A DNA stretch of 7,932 nucleotides from Lachnospiraceae bacterium (GTDB lineage: Bacteria; Bacillota; Clostridia; Lachnospirales; Lachnospiraceae): contig SFGF01000108.1 in assembly GCA_004556655.1 (NCBI GenBank), positions 1 to 7,932 on the forward strand, in the 5' to 3' direction. Made by a program: the position numbers and the translations under genes. A model generated the notes under the pieces. It was not told the DNA's origin, searched no databases, and was given only the letters and a program-made list of their open reading frames with translations. Shown in pieces: positions 1-7,928 of the stretch. Numbering within the stretch: the first letter of the stretch is position 1; every line of letters begins with the position of its first letter.

Positions 1-1235
1 TGTTTCATGCATCTTTCACCAAACATCATATCCTCAATCTGTTCCTCAGTTGGGGCAAGTTTTGTCACAACCTTCCAGTCCTTTGGATCAGTTAACGAAT
101 GATTAACGTCCTGAACCAGTAAACCACCGGCAACAGATACATACTGAGTGTTAAAGTCATTGCCTGTAGGATTCATATCAAAAGTCATCAGACGGATATT
201 CTTTTTCTTAGATAAAACCTCAAATGCCTCAGCTGTAAATGATGGAGCTAAAACGATTTCCAGAAACATCGCATGAAGCTCTTCGGCAATCTTCAGATCA
301 ACTTCCTTATTGAAAGCTACAATACCACCAAAAATAGAAGTCATATCAGCCTCATAAGCCTTTCTCCAGGCAGTATAAATATCATCAGCCTGACCAATAC
401 CACATGGATTCATATGCTTACAGGCCACTACAGTTGGCTTTTCACCAAACTCTCTCAGCATCTGTAAAGTAGCGTTTCCATCCTGGATATTGTTGTAGGA
501 AAGTTCTTTGCCGTGAAGCTGTTTAGCTGAAGCTAAAGAATATGGCACATCCTTAACTGTCTTATAGAAACAGGCCTTCTGATGAGGGTTTTCACCATAT
601 CTTAAATCCTGCTTCTTCTCAAAAGTTAAAGTAAGCTTTTCAGTGTTTTCCTCACCTGTATAATCAGTTAAGTATTCGGCAATCAGGGCATCATAGGCAG
701 CAGTAGTTCTAAATACCTTGGCAGCCAGTCTTGTCCTTGTTTCCAGAGTTGTATCACCATTTTCTCTGATTTCATTTAATACAGTATCATAATCATTTAC
801 ATCAGTTACAACTGTCACAAACTTATGATTCTTGGCTGCACTTCTAAGCATAGAAGGACCGCCAATATCGATATTCTCAATAGCTTCTTCGTGGGTAAAA
901 CCAGGCTTGGTAATTGTCTGCTTAAATGGATAAAGATTAACACATACCAGATCAATCATCTCAATATTAAGTTCTTTACACTGAGCCATATGCGATTCAT
1001 TGTCTCTTACTGATAAAAGACCGCCATGAACCTTAGGGTGCAGAGTCTTTACTCTTCCATCACAGATTTCTGGAAAACCAGTTACATCATCAATCGCAAT
1101 TGTCTTAATGCCTGCATTATCTAAAGCCTTCTTGGTCCCGCCAGTTGAAATAATTTCATAACCGCATTCCACAAGCCCCTTCACAAAAGGCACAAGATTA
1201 GTCTTATCTGATACACTTACCAATGCACGCTTCAT
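1..1235 (-). CDS. purH: Bifunctional AICAR transformylase / IMP cyclohydrolase, 3'-truncated by the window edge
   Basis: This cytosolic enzyme catalyses the last two steps of IMP synthesis: 10-formyl-THF-dependent formylation of AICAR, then ring closure. I translated 411 full codons by hand. The family usually has about 510-520 residues, so roughly 100 C-terminal residues are missing off the edge. The N-terminal MGS-like cyclohydrolase domain (about 1-145) starts MKRALVSVSDKT and carries STGGT (30-34), GRVKTLHPKVHGG (60-72), NLYPF (100-104) and ENIDIGGPS (120-128). K63, Y102, D123 and K135 match the known cyclohydrolase active-site residues. The transformylase domain follows, with RYGENPHQ (212-219) and the catalytic KHMNPCG (273-279; K273/H274), then IFGGIVAFN. 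The ATG directly abuts the purN TAA, and GGGAGG lies 8 bases upstream inside purN, so translation is probably coupled. One local oddity is D-G-N-A-T at 252-256, where most relatives have D-A-D-A-A. Identification is very secure. Confidence 0.97.
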   Translation of the reverse strand, partial: MKRALVSVSDKTNLVPFVKGLVECGYEIISTGGTKKALDNAGIKTIAIDDVTGFPEICDGRVKTLHPKVHGGLLSVRDNESHMAQCKELNIEMIDLVCVNLYPFKQTITKPGFTHEEAIENIDIGGPSMLRSAAKNHKFVTVVTDVNDYDTVLNEIRENGDTTLETRTRLAAKVFRTTAAYDALIAEYLTDYTGEENTEKLTLTFEKKQDLRYGENPHQKACFYKTVKDVPYSLASAKQLHGKELSYNNIQDGNATLQMLREFGEKPTVVACKHMNPCGIGQADDIYTAWRKAYEADMTSIFGGIVAFNKEVDLKIAEELHAMFLEIVLAPSFTAEAFEVLSKKKNIRLMTFDMNPTGNDFNTQYVSVAGGLLVQDVNHSLTDPKDWKVVTKLAPTEEQIEDMMFGERCMK

Positions 1236-1805
1236 TTATTCTTCCTCCCATAGCTTCTTTAGTGTTTCTGTATATAAACGATGCTCAATCGCATGAATTC
1301 TTTCCTCACATTCATCAATTGTCCACTTTGGATCTACATCAAATCCCTCCTGGGCAATCAGTGAACCCGTATCCAGTCCTGAATCAATATAGTGGATTGA
1401 AACGCCCATTCTCTCAGCTTTAGCTCTATAAGCCTGACCTATGGCATCAAGTCCCCTGAAATCCGGCAAAAGTGATGGATGAATATTGATGATTCTGTTT
1501 GGATAGGCATCTAACAACACGTTAGTCACAATACGCATATAGCCAGCCAGAACAATCCATTCAACGTCCTTCTCTTTTAATCTTTCAAGAATACATTCCT
1601 CATATTCCTTCTTAGAACTAAAATCCTTAGGACTTAATACCAGGGTTTCAACACCCCTTTTCTTTGCCTTATCAATTACCTCAGCCTTTTTCTGGTCAAC
1701 TACCAGCAGCTCAATAGAGGCATCAAGATATCCTTTTTTGATATTATCATCAATTGCCTCAAAATTAGTTCCATGACCTGAGGCAAATACAGCTATCTTC
1801 TTCAT
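1236..1805 (-). CDS. purN: Phosphoribosylglycinamide formyltransferase (GAR transformylase)
   Basis: PurN transfers a formyl group from 10-formyl-THF to GAR, giving FGAR, the third step of purine synthesis; it is cytosolic. At 189 residues it has the normal family length. The N-terminal nucleotide-fold loop reads FASGHGTNFEAI (7-18), a variant of the usual SGxGSNF. LAGYMRIV lies at 86-93. The catalytic N-H-D triad is complete: N107 and H109 in NIHPSLLP (107-114), and D145 in SGLDTG (142-147). DFRG (115-118) has Arg where many relatives have Pro; this is not a catalytic position. The ATG shares four bases (ATGA) with the purM stop. A weak AAGGA lies 11 bases upstream inside purM, so ribosomes finishing purM probably reinitiate here. 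The stop codon directly touches the purH start. A formate-dependent PurT is ruled out by size and motifs. Confidence 0.97.
   Translation of the reverse strand: MKKIAVFASGHGTNFEAIDDNIKKGYLDASIELLVVDQKKAEVIDKAKKRGVETLVLSPKDFSSKKEYEECILERLKEKDVEWIVLAGYMRIVTNVLLDAYPNRIINIHPSLLPDFRGLDAIGQAYRAKAERMGVSIHYIDSGLDTGSLIAQEGFDVDPKWTIDECEERIHAIEHRLYTETLKKLWEEE
1244..1249 (-). promoter_or_regulatory. purH: purH ribosome binding site inside the end of purN
   Basis: GGGAGG lies within the final codons of purN (the Trp-Glu-Glu-Glu tail), eight bases before the purH ATG at 1235. It is one of the strongest matches in the window. Because the purN TAA touches the purH ATG, the site is fully embedded in the upstream gene. 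Confidence 0.75.
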
Positions 1806-2824
1806 TCAATGACAATTCCTTCATTATCAGTAACTGTACCGATAACACTTGGATTTTCACCGTTATTCTTAAGAATTTCCATAGTCTTCTCAACATCTTT
1901 CTCATCAACAACAAGAATCATGCCAATACCCATGTTGAAGACATTATACATATCATGTTCGGAAATATTGCCGGTTTCCTGAAGGAATCCAAAGATTTCC
2001 GGAATATCCCAGCTTCCCTTATTAATCTTAATACCCAGGCCTTCTTTCAGACATCTAGGCATATTTTCATAGAAACCGCCGCCAGTAATATGGGCAACAC
2101 CATGTACATCTACTTCATCAAGTACGGCAACAACCGGTCTTACATAAATACGGGTTGGTTCCAGCAACGATTCACCCAGTGTTCTGCTTAAAGTATACTT
2201 TTCATTTAAGTCAAGATTATGATCCTTAAAAATAATCTTTCTGACCAGAGAAAAACCATTAGAATGAACACCAGAACTCTTTAAACCAATTACCACATCA
2301 CCAGCCTTGGTCTTAGAACCATCAATCATCTTAAACTTCTCAACACAGCCCACTGTAAAACCAGCCACATCATATTCATCAATATCATACATATCAGGCA
2401 TCTCGGCTGTCTCACCACCGATAAGACCACAATCAGCCAGTCTGCAGCCATCCGCTACACCCTTGACAATAGCCTCAATCTTCTCTGGGAAGTTTTTGCC
2501 TACCGCAATATAATCCAGGAAAAACAAAGGCCTTGCGCCCTGTGCCAGAACATCGTTGACACACATCGCAACCACATCCTGACCGATAGTATCATGTTTA
2601 TCCATCATGAAGGCCAGTTTCAGCTTAGTACCAACACCATCGGTACCAGATACCAGTACCGGTTCTTTATAGCCCAGGCTTGCCAGATCAAACATTCCAC
2701 CAAATGAACCAATATTGCCCATCACACCAGGTCTGCTGGTTGAGGCAATGTGCTTCTTGATTCTTCTTACTGATTCATAGCCAGCTTCCAGCGATACGCC
2801 GGCACTTTCATATTCTTTAGACAT
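1802..2824 (-). CDS. purM: Phosphoribosylformylglycinamidine cyclo-ligase (AIR synthetase)
   Basis: PurM closes the imidazole ring: FGAM plus ATP gives AIR, the step after PurL. The protein has 340 residues, the usual length, and belongs to the PurM/ThiL/SelD ATP-binding superfamily, normally a homodimer. The N-terminal half shows YESAGVSLEAG (5-15), SGTDGVGTKL (59-68, ATP site), DVVAMCVNDVLAQGA (83-97) and GGETAEMP (136-143). The C-terminal half shows SSGVHSNGFSLVRK (183-196), TRIYV (224-228), HITGGGFYENMPR (245-257) and FNMGIGM (296-302). All family signatures are present and in order. The ATG at 2824 has GGGAG six bases upstream. It is 11 bases after the purF stop, and its own TGA overlaps the purN ATG. 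No truncation or frameshift is seen. Confidence 0.98.
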   Translation of the reverse strand: MSKEYESAGVSLEAGYESVRRIKKHIASTSRPGVMGNIGSFGGMFDLASLGYKEPVLVSGTDGVGTKLKLAFMMDKHDTIGQDVVAMCVNDVLAQGARPLFFLDYIAVGKNFPEKIEAIVKGVADGCRLADCGLIGGETAEMPDMYDIDEYDVAGFTVGCVEKFKMIDGSKTKAGDVVIGLKSSGVHSNGFSLVRKIIFKDHNLDLNEKYTLSRTLGESLLEPTRIYVRPVVAVLDEVDVHGVAHITGGGFYENMPRCLKEGLGIKINKGSWDIPEIFGFLQETGNISEHDMYNVFNMGIGMILVVDEKDVEKTMEILKNNGENPSVIGTVTDNEGIVIE

Positions 2825-2830
2825 CTTTTT

Positions 2831-2837
2831 CTCCCTT
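2831..2837 (-). promoter_or_regulatory. purM: purM ribosome binding site overlapping the purF stop
   Basis: AAGGGAG ends six bases before the purM ATG, and its first two bases are the last two bases of the purF TAA. A ribosome terminating on purF therefore sits directly on the purM initiation site, which favours coupled translation. Confidence 0.75.
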
Positions 2838-4224
2838 ATTTATTATTCTTATTCGCATTCTTAATATCTTCATATAAAGGCGTTGGATAGTGGCTGTCAA
2901 AACAGGCCATGCACAGATCCTTTGCCCCAATAGCCTGAAGCATTCCTTCCTTAGACAGATAGCCTAAAGAATCAGCCCCGATTATTCTGCAGACCTCATC
3001 AACCGATTTATATGCCGAAATCAGCTCATCATAGGTTGAGGTATCAACACCATAGAAACATGGCGCAATCATTGGAGGTGAGGCAATACGCATATGCACC
3101 TGCGTTGCCCCCTGTTCCCTTAACATCTGAACAATCTGGCGGGAAGTAGTACCTCTTACAATCGAGTCATCAATCACCACAACCCTTTTGCCCTTTATAA
3201 CCGAACGGATAGGCGAGAGCTTCATTTTAACCCCGCGTTCCCTCAATTCCTGGGAAGGCTCAATAAAGGTTCTGCCCATATATTTATTCTTGATTAAACC
3301 GGTCTCCAGTGGAATACCCGACTCCTCAGAGTAGCCGTTGGCAGCCGATAAAGAAGAATCAGGAACACCGATAACTATATCTGCCTGACATGGACATTCC
3401 TTGGCCAGCCTTCTTCCACATTCCTTTCGAGATAAATAAATATTAATTCCATTTATATCTGAATCTGGGCGGGAGAAATAAATATACTCCATTGCGCACA
3501 TCTTATCGTAACAGCTCTCAGAATAAAACTCAGAAGTAATACCCTGATCATTAATCTTAATAATCTCACCAGGCTTAATATCCCTGATAAACTCAGCACC
3601 GATGACATCAAAGGCACAGGTCTCCGAACTTACCACATAGCCATCTCCCATTTTTCCCAGAGAAAGAGGCCTTAAACCATAGCGGTCACGCATCGCATAA
3701 AGCTTATCCTTGGTCAGCACCAGAAACGCAAAACCACCCTCCAGTCTTTTCAGACCTTCCTTCAGGGCATCAGTTCTGGTGCCATAGTTTTTTCTGGTAA
3801 TCAGATGAGCCAGTATTTCCGAATCAGAAGTTGACTGGAATATTGAACCATTCTTTTCAAACTCTTCCCTTAAAATTGAACTGTTCACAATATTGCCATT
3901 ATGACAAAGCGCAAAATCACCAGTTGAATGATAATAAAGAAATGGCTGAATATTACTCAAATGTGAAGCACCGGTAGTTGAATAACGCACATGGCCGATT
4001 GAATAATCACCTTTTAAACGGTCAAGCTGTTTCTGATCAAACACCTCCTTGACCAGACCATAATTACGGTGTCCTACCAGATTTTTGCCATCCGCGGTGA
4101 CAATACCGCAGCCCTCCTGGCCACGATGCTGCATTGCGTGAAGCGCATAATAAGTTACCTCAGCGGCATGTTTAACCCTAAAACAGCCAAACACCCCGCA
4201 TTCCTCATGAATCTCTGTACCCAT
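2836..4224 (-). CDS. purF: Amidophosphoribosyltransferase, propeptide and [4Fe-4S]-ligand type
   Basis: PurF makes 5-phosphoribosylamine from PRPP and glutamine, the committed and feedback-regulated step. From the ATG at 4224 it has 462 residues, beginning MGTEIHEECGVFGC. I infer an 8-residue propeptide removed between E8 and C9, which frees the nucleophile Cys as in Bacillus subtilis PurF. The Ntn glutaminase domain (about 9-240) has MQHRGQEG (31-38), RYSTTG (80-85), CHNGN (107-111) and TSDSE (132-136). The phosphoribosyltransferase domain has RPDSDING and the PRPP loop VVVIDDSIVRGTTS (348-361). C243, C389, C438 and C441 fall where B. subtilis PurF binds its cluster, so an oxygen-sensitive [4Fe-4S] enzyme is likely. 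The frame is open back to an ATG at 4320, but that start would add 32 non-homologous residues overlapping purL. The chosen ATG lies one base after the purL stop, with AGGAAG upstream. Confidence 0.97.
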   Translation of the reverse strand: MGTEIHEECGVFGCFRVKHAAEVTYYALHAMQHRGQEGCGIVTADGKNLVGHRNYGLVKEVFDQKQLDRLKGDYSIGHVRYSTTGASHLSNIQPFLYYHSTGDFALCHNGNIVNSSILREEFEKNGSIFQSTSDSEILAHLITRKNYGTRTDALKEGLKRLEGGFAFLVLTKDKLYAMRDRYGLRPLSLGKMGDGYVVSSETCAFDVIGAEFIRDIKPGEIIKINDQGITSEFYSESCYDKMCAMEYIYFSRPDSDINGINIYLSRKECGRRLAKECPCQADIVIGVPDSSLSAANGYSEESGIPLETGLIKNKYMGRTFIEPSQELRERGVKMKLSPIRSVIKGKRVVVIDDSIVRGTTSRQIVQMLREQGATQVHMRIASPPMIAPCFYGVDTSTYDELISAYKSVDEVCRIIGADSLGYLSKEGMLQAIGAKDLCMACFDSHYPTPLYEDIKNANKNNK

Positions 4225-4225
4225 A

Positions 4226-7200
4226 TCAGCTCTTCCTGAAATAGTCGACACCATTCTTAAAGATATTCTGTTTCTTATTGCCCGGGATATCCTTAAACAG
4301 TCCTTCTGTATATCTTTCACTATGACCCATCTTACCTAAGATATGTCCATCCTTAGACACAATGCCCTCAATAGCCAGGTCAGAGTTATTTATATTGAAC
4401 CTTGAATCCATGCTTGGCTTATTGTCATAGTCAGCATACTGGAAGGCAATCTGTCCATTTTCAATCAGCTCATTCAATGTCTTTTCATCACAGACAAATC
4501 TTCCCTCACCATGGCTCATGGCGATCATATGATCATCACCTGGCTTAAAGCTGCTTAACCATGGAGATTTATTTGAGGCAACTCTGGTATGAGCCATTGT
4601 CGAAACATGACGGTGAATTGAGTTAAGGAACAGTGTTGGATCATCGCCCTTTGCGTCATCTATTCTTCCATATGGCAGTAAACCTGACTTAATCAGCGCC
4701 TGGAAACCATTGCAGATGCCAAGAATCAGTCCATCACGTTTCAATAAATCTTCTACCGCCTTATGCACCTTTTCATTCTTTAACACATTGACAATAAACT
4801 TGGCTGAACCATCAGGCTCATCACCCGAAGAGAAACCACCAGGAATAGCCAGAATCTGTGATCTGTTTAGCTCATTAACCAGTCTTTCAATCGAATCAAG
4901 AATCATCTCTTCATTCTGATTGGCAAAGACAACGATATTTCCCTTAGCACCCTCATCCTCAAAGGCTCGCTTAATATCATATTCACAGTTTGTACCTGGG
5001 AATACTGGGATACAGACATTTACTTCATCTACTGTATTTACACTCTTAAATTCACATTCACAGTTATAATCAGCAGGCTGAAGTTCCCTTTCCTCATATT
5101 TACCATATACCGGATAAACAGAAGGAACCTTATTCATCCACTTATTCAGACACTCATCATAGCCAAGTTCAATATCGCCAAACACAAAAGCTGATTCAGT
5201 TACTTTACCAAGCTTGGCAAAATACTTATTATCAATATCGTTTACATATTCGACAACTATTGCGCCTGGTATTACATCCAGCACATTTTCTTTAGAAACA
5301 CTGAAACCAAGCCCCGAACCAAAAGCCATCTTGATTAAAGCTTCCGCAATACCACCGCTCTCTACTACGTAGGAAGAAATGATATTTTTATTTTCAATTT
5401 CCTTTTCGGCTGAACGATAAATACTCAGATATGATTCTAAGTCATAAAGACCATTCTCATCTTTTACCGGAATATAGACACCAAGTCTATTATTAACATT
5501 CTTTAATTCAGGTGAAATGATATTTGATACATTTCCCTTTGAACAGGCAAAACTTACTAAAGTATCTGGCACATCCAGTTCATTGAAAGAACCAGACATA
5601 GAATCCTTACCGCCAATGGCACCCTTATTAAAGAACTTCTGTACCTTCATGGCACCTAACAGGGCACTGGCTACACTTCCCCAGCGTTCAGGATCTTTAT
5701 GGAGCTTCTTAAAATATTCCTGGAAAGAGAAATGAATATTATCAAGCTTGCCGCCGCAGGCTATAGTCTTGGACATTGAACTTAATACCGAAGCCTGAGC
5801 ACCAAGATAATCATCATCTTCCATCAGATATGGATCAAAGCCATAGGCCATAATGGAACAGCTGTCAGTTTTACCGCTTAGTACCGGGAATCTTTGAACA
5901 GAAACCTGAACTGGTGTAAGCTGCTGCTTGCCAGCCCATGGCATCAGTACAGTAGTAGAACCAATTGAGGCATCAAACATCTCCGAAACACCCTTCTGGC
6001 AGGATACGTTGAGATCATTAAGCATATTAAGGATATTTTCCCTGTTAACCTCTTTGTGATCGCTGTAATGATTTGTTCCCCTGTCATTAATTTCTACAGA
6101 AACATGCTGACGCACACCGGAAGTATTAATAAAGTCACGGGAAATATCCACAACCTTTTCGCCCTGATATAACATTACCAGACGATTTGTATCAGTTACT
6201 TCCGCAACCTTATAGGCCTTAAGATTTTCCTTCTTTGCGTATTCAATAAACTTATCGGCATCCCTGGCTTCCAGGCCTACTGCCATACGTTCCTGAGATT
6301 CACTTATCGCTATCTCGGTTGGATTTAAGCCTTCATATTTTAACTGTACTTTATCTAAATCAATGATTAAACCATCTGCCAGCTCACCAATCGCAACCGA
6401 TACGCCACCAGCACCAAAGTCATTGCACTTCTTGATAAGTCTTGTAACTTCTCCGTTTCTGAACAGGCGCTGAATCTTTCTTTCTTCTGGCGCATTGCCC
6501 TTCTGCACCTCGGCAGCACAGCTTGATAAAGAAGAATCATTATGTTCCTTACTGGAGCCAGTGGCACCGCCTATTCCATCTCGGCCTGTATCGCCACCTA
6601 AAAGAATTATTACATCTCCCCTGGTAAGTGTTTCTCTTCTAACATCAGACGCCTTAACTGCGCCGACAACCGCACCAAGCTCAAGATGCTTAGCCTTATA
6701 GTTATTATGATAAATCTCTTTCGCAAAAGTTGTAGGCAGACCTATCTGGTTGCCATAAGAAGAATTACCACGGGCAGCAGTTTTAGCCAGCACAGACTGC
6801 GGCAGTTTAGAAGCCATTGTATCTTCAATTTTTTCCGTAATATCGCCACATCCCGCAATTCTCATAGCCTGATAGACATAGCTGCGTCCTGACAGAGGGT
6901 CTCTGATGGCACCGCCAATACAGGTTGAGGCACCACCAAATGGTTCAATTTCAGTTGGGTGGTTGTGAGTTTCGTTCTTAAACTGCATCAGCCACTTCTC
7001 AATCTTTCCATCTACATCAACATCCACAAAGACAGAACAGGCATTAATTTCCTCACTTCTTTCAACATCCTGAAGATTGCCCATCTTAGTTTCATATCTG
7101 GAGTTGATGGTAGCCATATCCATTAAAGTCTGTGGCTTTTCATTTCTTCCACAAACTTCTCTCATTCTTAAATATTCCTCATAAGTCTTCTGAATATCTT

Positions 7201-7918
7201 CGCCGAATCTCTCATGATTAATCACCACTGAATCAAGACAGGTCTCAAAAGTAGTATGACGGCAATGATCTGACCAGTATGTATCCAGTACCCTGAGTTC
7301 GGTTTCTGATGGATTTCTCTTCTCTTCATTCTTAAAATAATCCTGAACAGATTTCAGATCCTCGTAGCTCATAGCCAGACCATGACTCTTTACAAATTCA
7401 TTCAGTTTTTCATCGCTTAACTCATTAAAACCATTCAGATCTTCAACAGCTGTCATATTGACATTCTTATCAAGTTCCAGAACATTAAGATCCTTCTCTC
7501 TGGCTTCAATTGGATTGATTAAATACTTTTTAATTTTATTTTTAGATTCATCATTTAAATCACCATCAATTAAAAATACCTGTCCTGAACGGATAGTACA
7601 CTTAGTCTCCGGATTTAAAAGACATACACACTGCCTGGCAGAATCAGCACGCTGATCATACTGACCTGGCAGATATTCCTTGCCCAATACATAATCAGCT
7701 TCTGGCAATGAATCAAGTATTTCATCAACCATTGGTTCGGAAAAAATAGTTTTAAGTGCCTTGTTCAAAATATCCTCATTGATGTCGAAAACATCATAAA
7801 GATTGATTACCCGGCAAGACCTTACATCTAAACCAAGATTGTTTCTTAACTGATTTAACAGATCCTCAGCTTCAGTCTGAAACCTCTTCTTCTTTTCAAC
7901 AAAAATTCTCTTATTCAT
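4226..7918 (-). CDS. purL: Phosphoribosylformylglycinamidine synthase, single-chain form (PurS/PurL/PurQ fused)
   Basis: This enzyme converts FGAR, ATP and glutamine to FGAM. The 1230-residue chain fuses what Bacillus makes as PurS, PurL and PurQ, so no separate purS or purQ is needed. Residues 1 to about 160 are a PurS-like N-terminus. The linker carries YWSDHCRHTTF (214-224). The first AIR-synthetase-like half shows FKNETHNHPTEIEPFGG (313-329), ARGNSSYGNQ (382-391), GRDGIGGATGSS (445-456) and DFGAGGVS (500-507). The second half shows DASIGSTTVLMP (649-660), MAYGFDP (690-696), RWGSVASALLGA (745-756) and IGGKDSMSGSF (768-778). The C-terminal class I glutaminase (about 965-1230) has PGTNCEYD (974-981), the nucleophile C1069 in GICNGFQAL, and H1199/E1201 in GHSER. 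It is shorter than the roughly 1295-residue E. coli form and fits the clostridial/streptococcal clade. The ATG at 7918 has GAGGGG just upstream. All three active regions look intact. Confidence 0.98.
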   Translation of the reverse strand: MNKRIFVEKKKRFQTEAEDLLNQLRNNLGLDVRSCRVINLYDVFDINEDILNKALKTIFSEPMVDEILDSLPEADYVLGKEYLPGQYDQRADSARQCVCLLNPETKCTIRSGQVFLIDGDLNDESKNKIKKYLINPIEAREKDLNVLELDKNVNMTAVEDLNGFNELSDEKLNEFVKSHGLAMSYEDLKSVQDYFKNEEKRNPSETELRVLDTYWSDHCRHTTFETCLDSVVINHERFGEDIQKTYEEYLRMREVCGRNEKPQTLMDMATINSRYETKMGNLQDVERSEEINACSVFVDVDVDGKIEKWLMQFKNETHNHPTEIEPFGGASTCIGGAIRDPLSGRSYVYQAMRIAGCGDITEKIEDTMASKLPQSVLAKTAARGNSSYGNQIGLPTTFAKEIYHNNYKAKHLELGAVVGAVKASDVRRETLTRGDVIILLGGDTGRDGIGGATGSSKEHNDSSLSSCAAEVQKGNAPEERKIQRLFRNGEVTRLIKKCNDFGAGGVSVAIGELADGLIIDLDKVQLKYEGLNPTEIAISESQERMAVGLEARDADKFIEYAKKENLKAYKVAEVTDTNRLVMLYQGEKVVDISRDFINTSGVRQHVSVEINDRGTNHYSDHKEVNRENILNMLNDLNVSCQKGVSEMFDASIGSTTVLMPWAGKQQLTPVQVSVQRFPVLSGKTDSCSIMAYGFDPYLMEDDDYLGAQASVLSSMSKTIACGGKLDNIHFSFQEYFKKLHKDPERWGSVASALLGAMKVQKFFNKGAIGGKDSMSGSFNELDVPDTLVSFACSKGNVSNIISPELKNVNNRLGVYIPVKDENGLYDLESYLSIYRSAEKEIENKNIISSYVVESGGIAEALIKMAFGSGLGFSVSKENVLDVIPGAIVVEYVNDIDNKYFAKLGKVTESAFVFGDIELGYDECLNKWMNKVPSVYPVYGKYEERELQPADYNCECEFKSVNTVDEVNVCIPVFPGTNCEYDIKRAFEDEGAKGNIVVFANQNEEMILDSIERLVNELNRSQILAIPGGFSSGDEPDGSAKFIVNVLKNEKVHKAVEDLLKRDGLILGICNGFQALIKSGLLPYGRIDDAKGDDPTLFLNSIHRHVSTMAHTRVASNKSPWLSSFKPGDDHMIAMSHGEGRFVCDEKTLNELIENGQIAFQYADYDNKPSMDSRFNINNSDLAIEGIVSKDGHILGKMGHSERYTEGLFKDIPGNKKQNIFKNGVDYFRKS
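4232..4237 (-). promoter_or_regulatory. purF: purF ribosome binding site that decides the start
   Basis: AGGAAG lies at the very end of purL, so that AGGA is nine bases from the ATG at 4224. It supports this start over the in-frame ATGs further upstream at 4254 and 4320, which lie inside purL and would put extra residues before the Cys propeptide. The purL TGA falls between this site and the ATG, as expected for coupled translation. Confidence 0.75.
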
Positions 7919-7922
7919 AAAA

Positions 7923-7928
7923 CCCCTC
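7923..7928 (-). promoter_or_regulatory. purL: purL ribosome binding site
   Basis: GAGGGG ends four bases before the ATG at 7918-7916, a good match to the anti-Shine-Dalgarno sequence at slightly short spacing. Only 14 bases upstream of purL are visible. The in-frame codons there (CTG AGG GGT TTT) contain neither a start nor a stop, so this site is the main evidence for the chosen purL start. Confidence 0.75.

Noticed and set aside
273..1423. Plus-strand ORFs of about 62-66 codons (273-467, 825-1013, 1223-1423)
   Set aside because: They run antisense through the clearly real purH and purN frames, have no family resemblance, no convincing ribosome binding sites, and compositions typical of the reverse of a coding strand.
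1802..1805. Possible frameshift or gene fusion at the purM/purN overlap
   Set aside because: Both proteins have their full family length and proper ends. The ATGA overlap is a normal coupling arrangement, not a break.
6367..6567. Minus-strand 66-codon ORF nested in purL in another frame
   Set aside because: It sits inside the conserved GRDGIGGATGSS to DFGAGG region of purL, and its product is Arg/Met/Leu-rich with no recognisable features. It is an out-of-frame shadow.
1955..7655. Other plus-strand ORFs of 65-78 codons opposite purM and purL (for example 1955-2191, 2307-2513, 4710-4919, 5517-5735, 6495-6701, 6686-6892, 7458-7655)
   Set aside because: Each lies wholly antisense to a conserved enzyme gene whose motifs continue through the same bases. 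None shows a recognisable domain, membrane pattern or start signal.
4226..7918. Missing purS and purQ as a sign of an incomplete or novel pathway
   Set aside because: The PurS-like N-terminus and the PurQ-type glutaminase with C1069, H1199 and E1201 are fused in the single long PurL chain, so nothing is missing.
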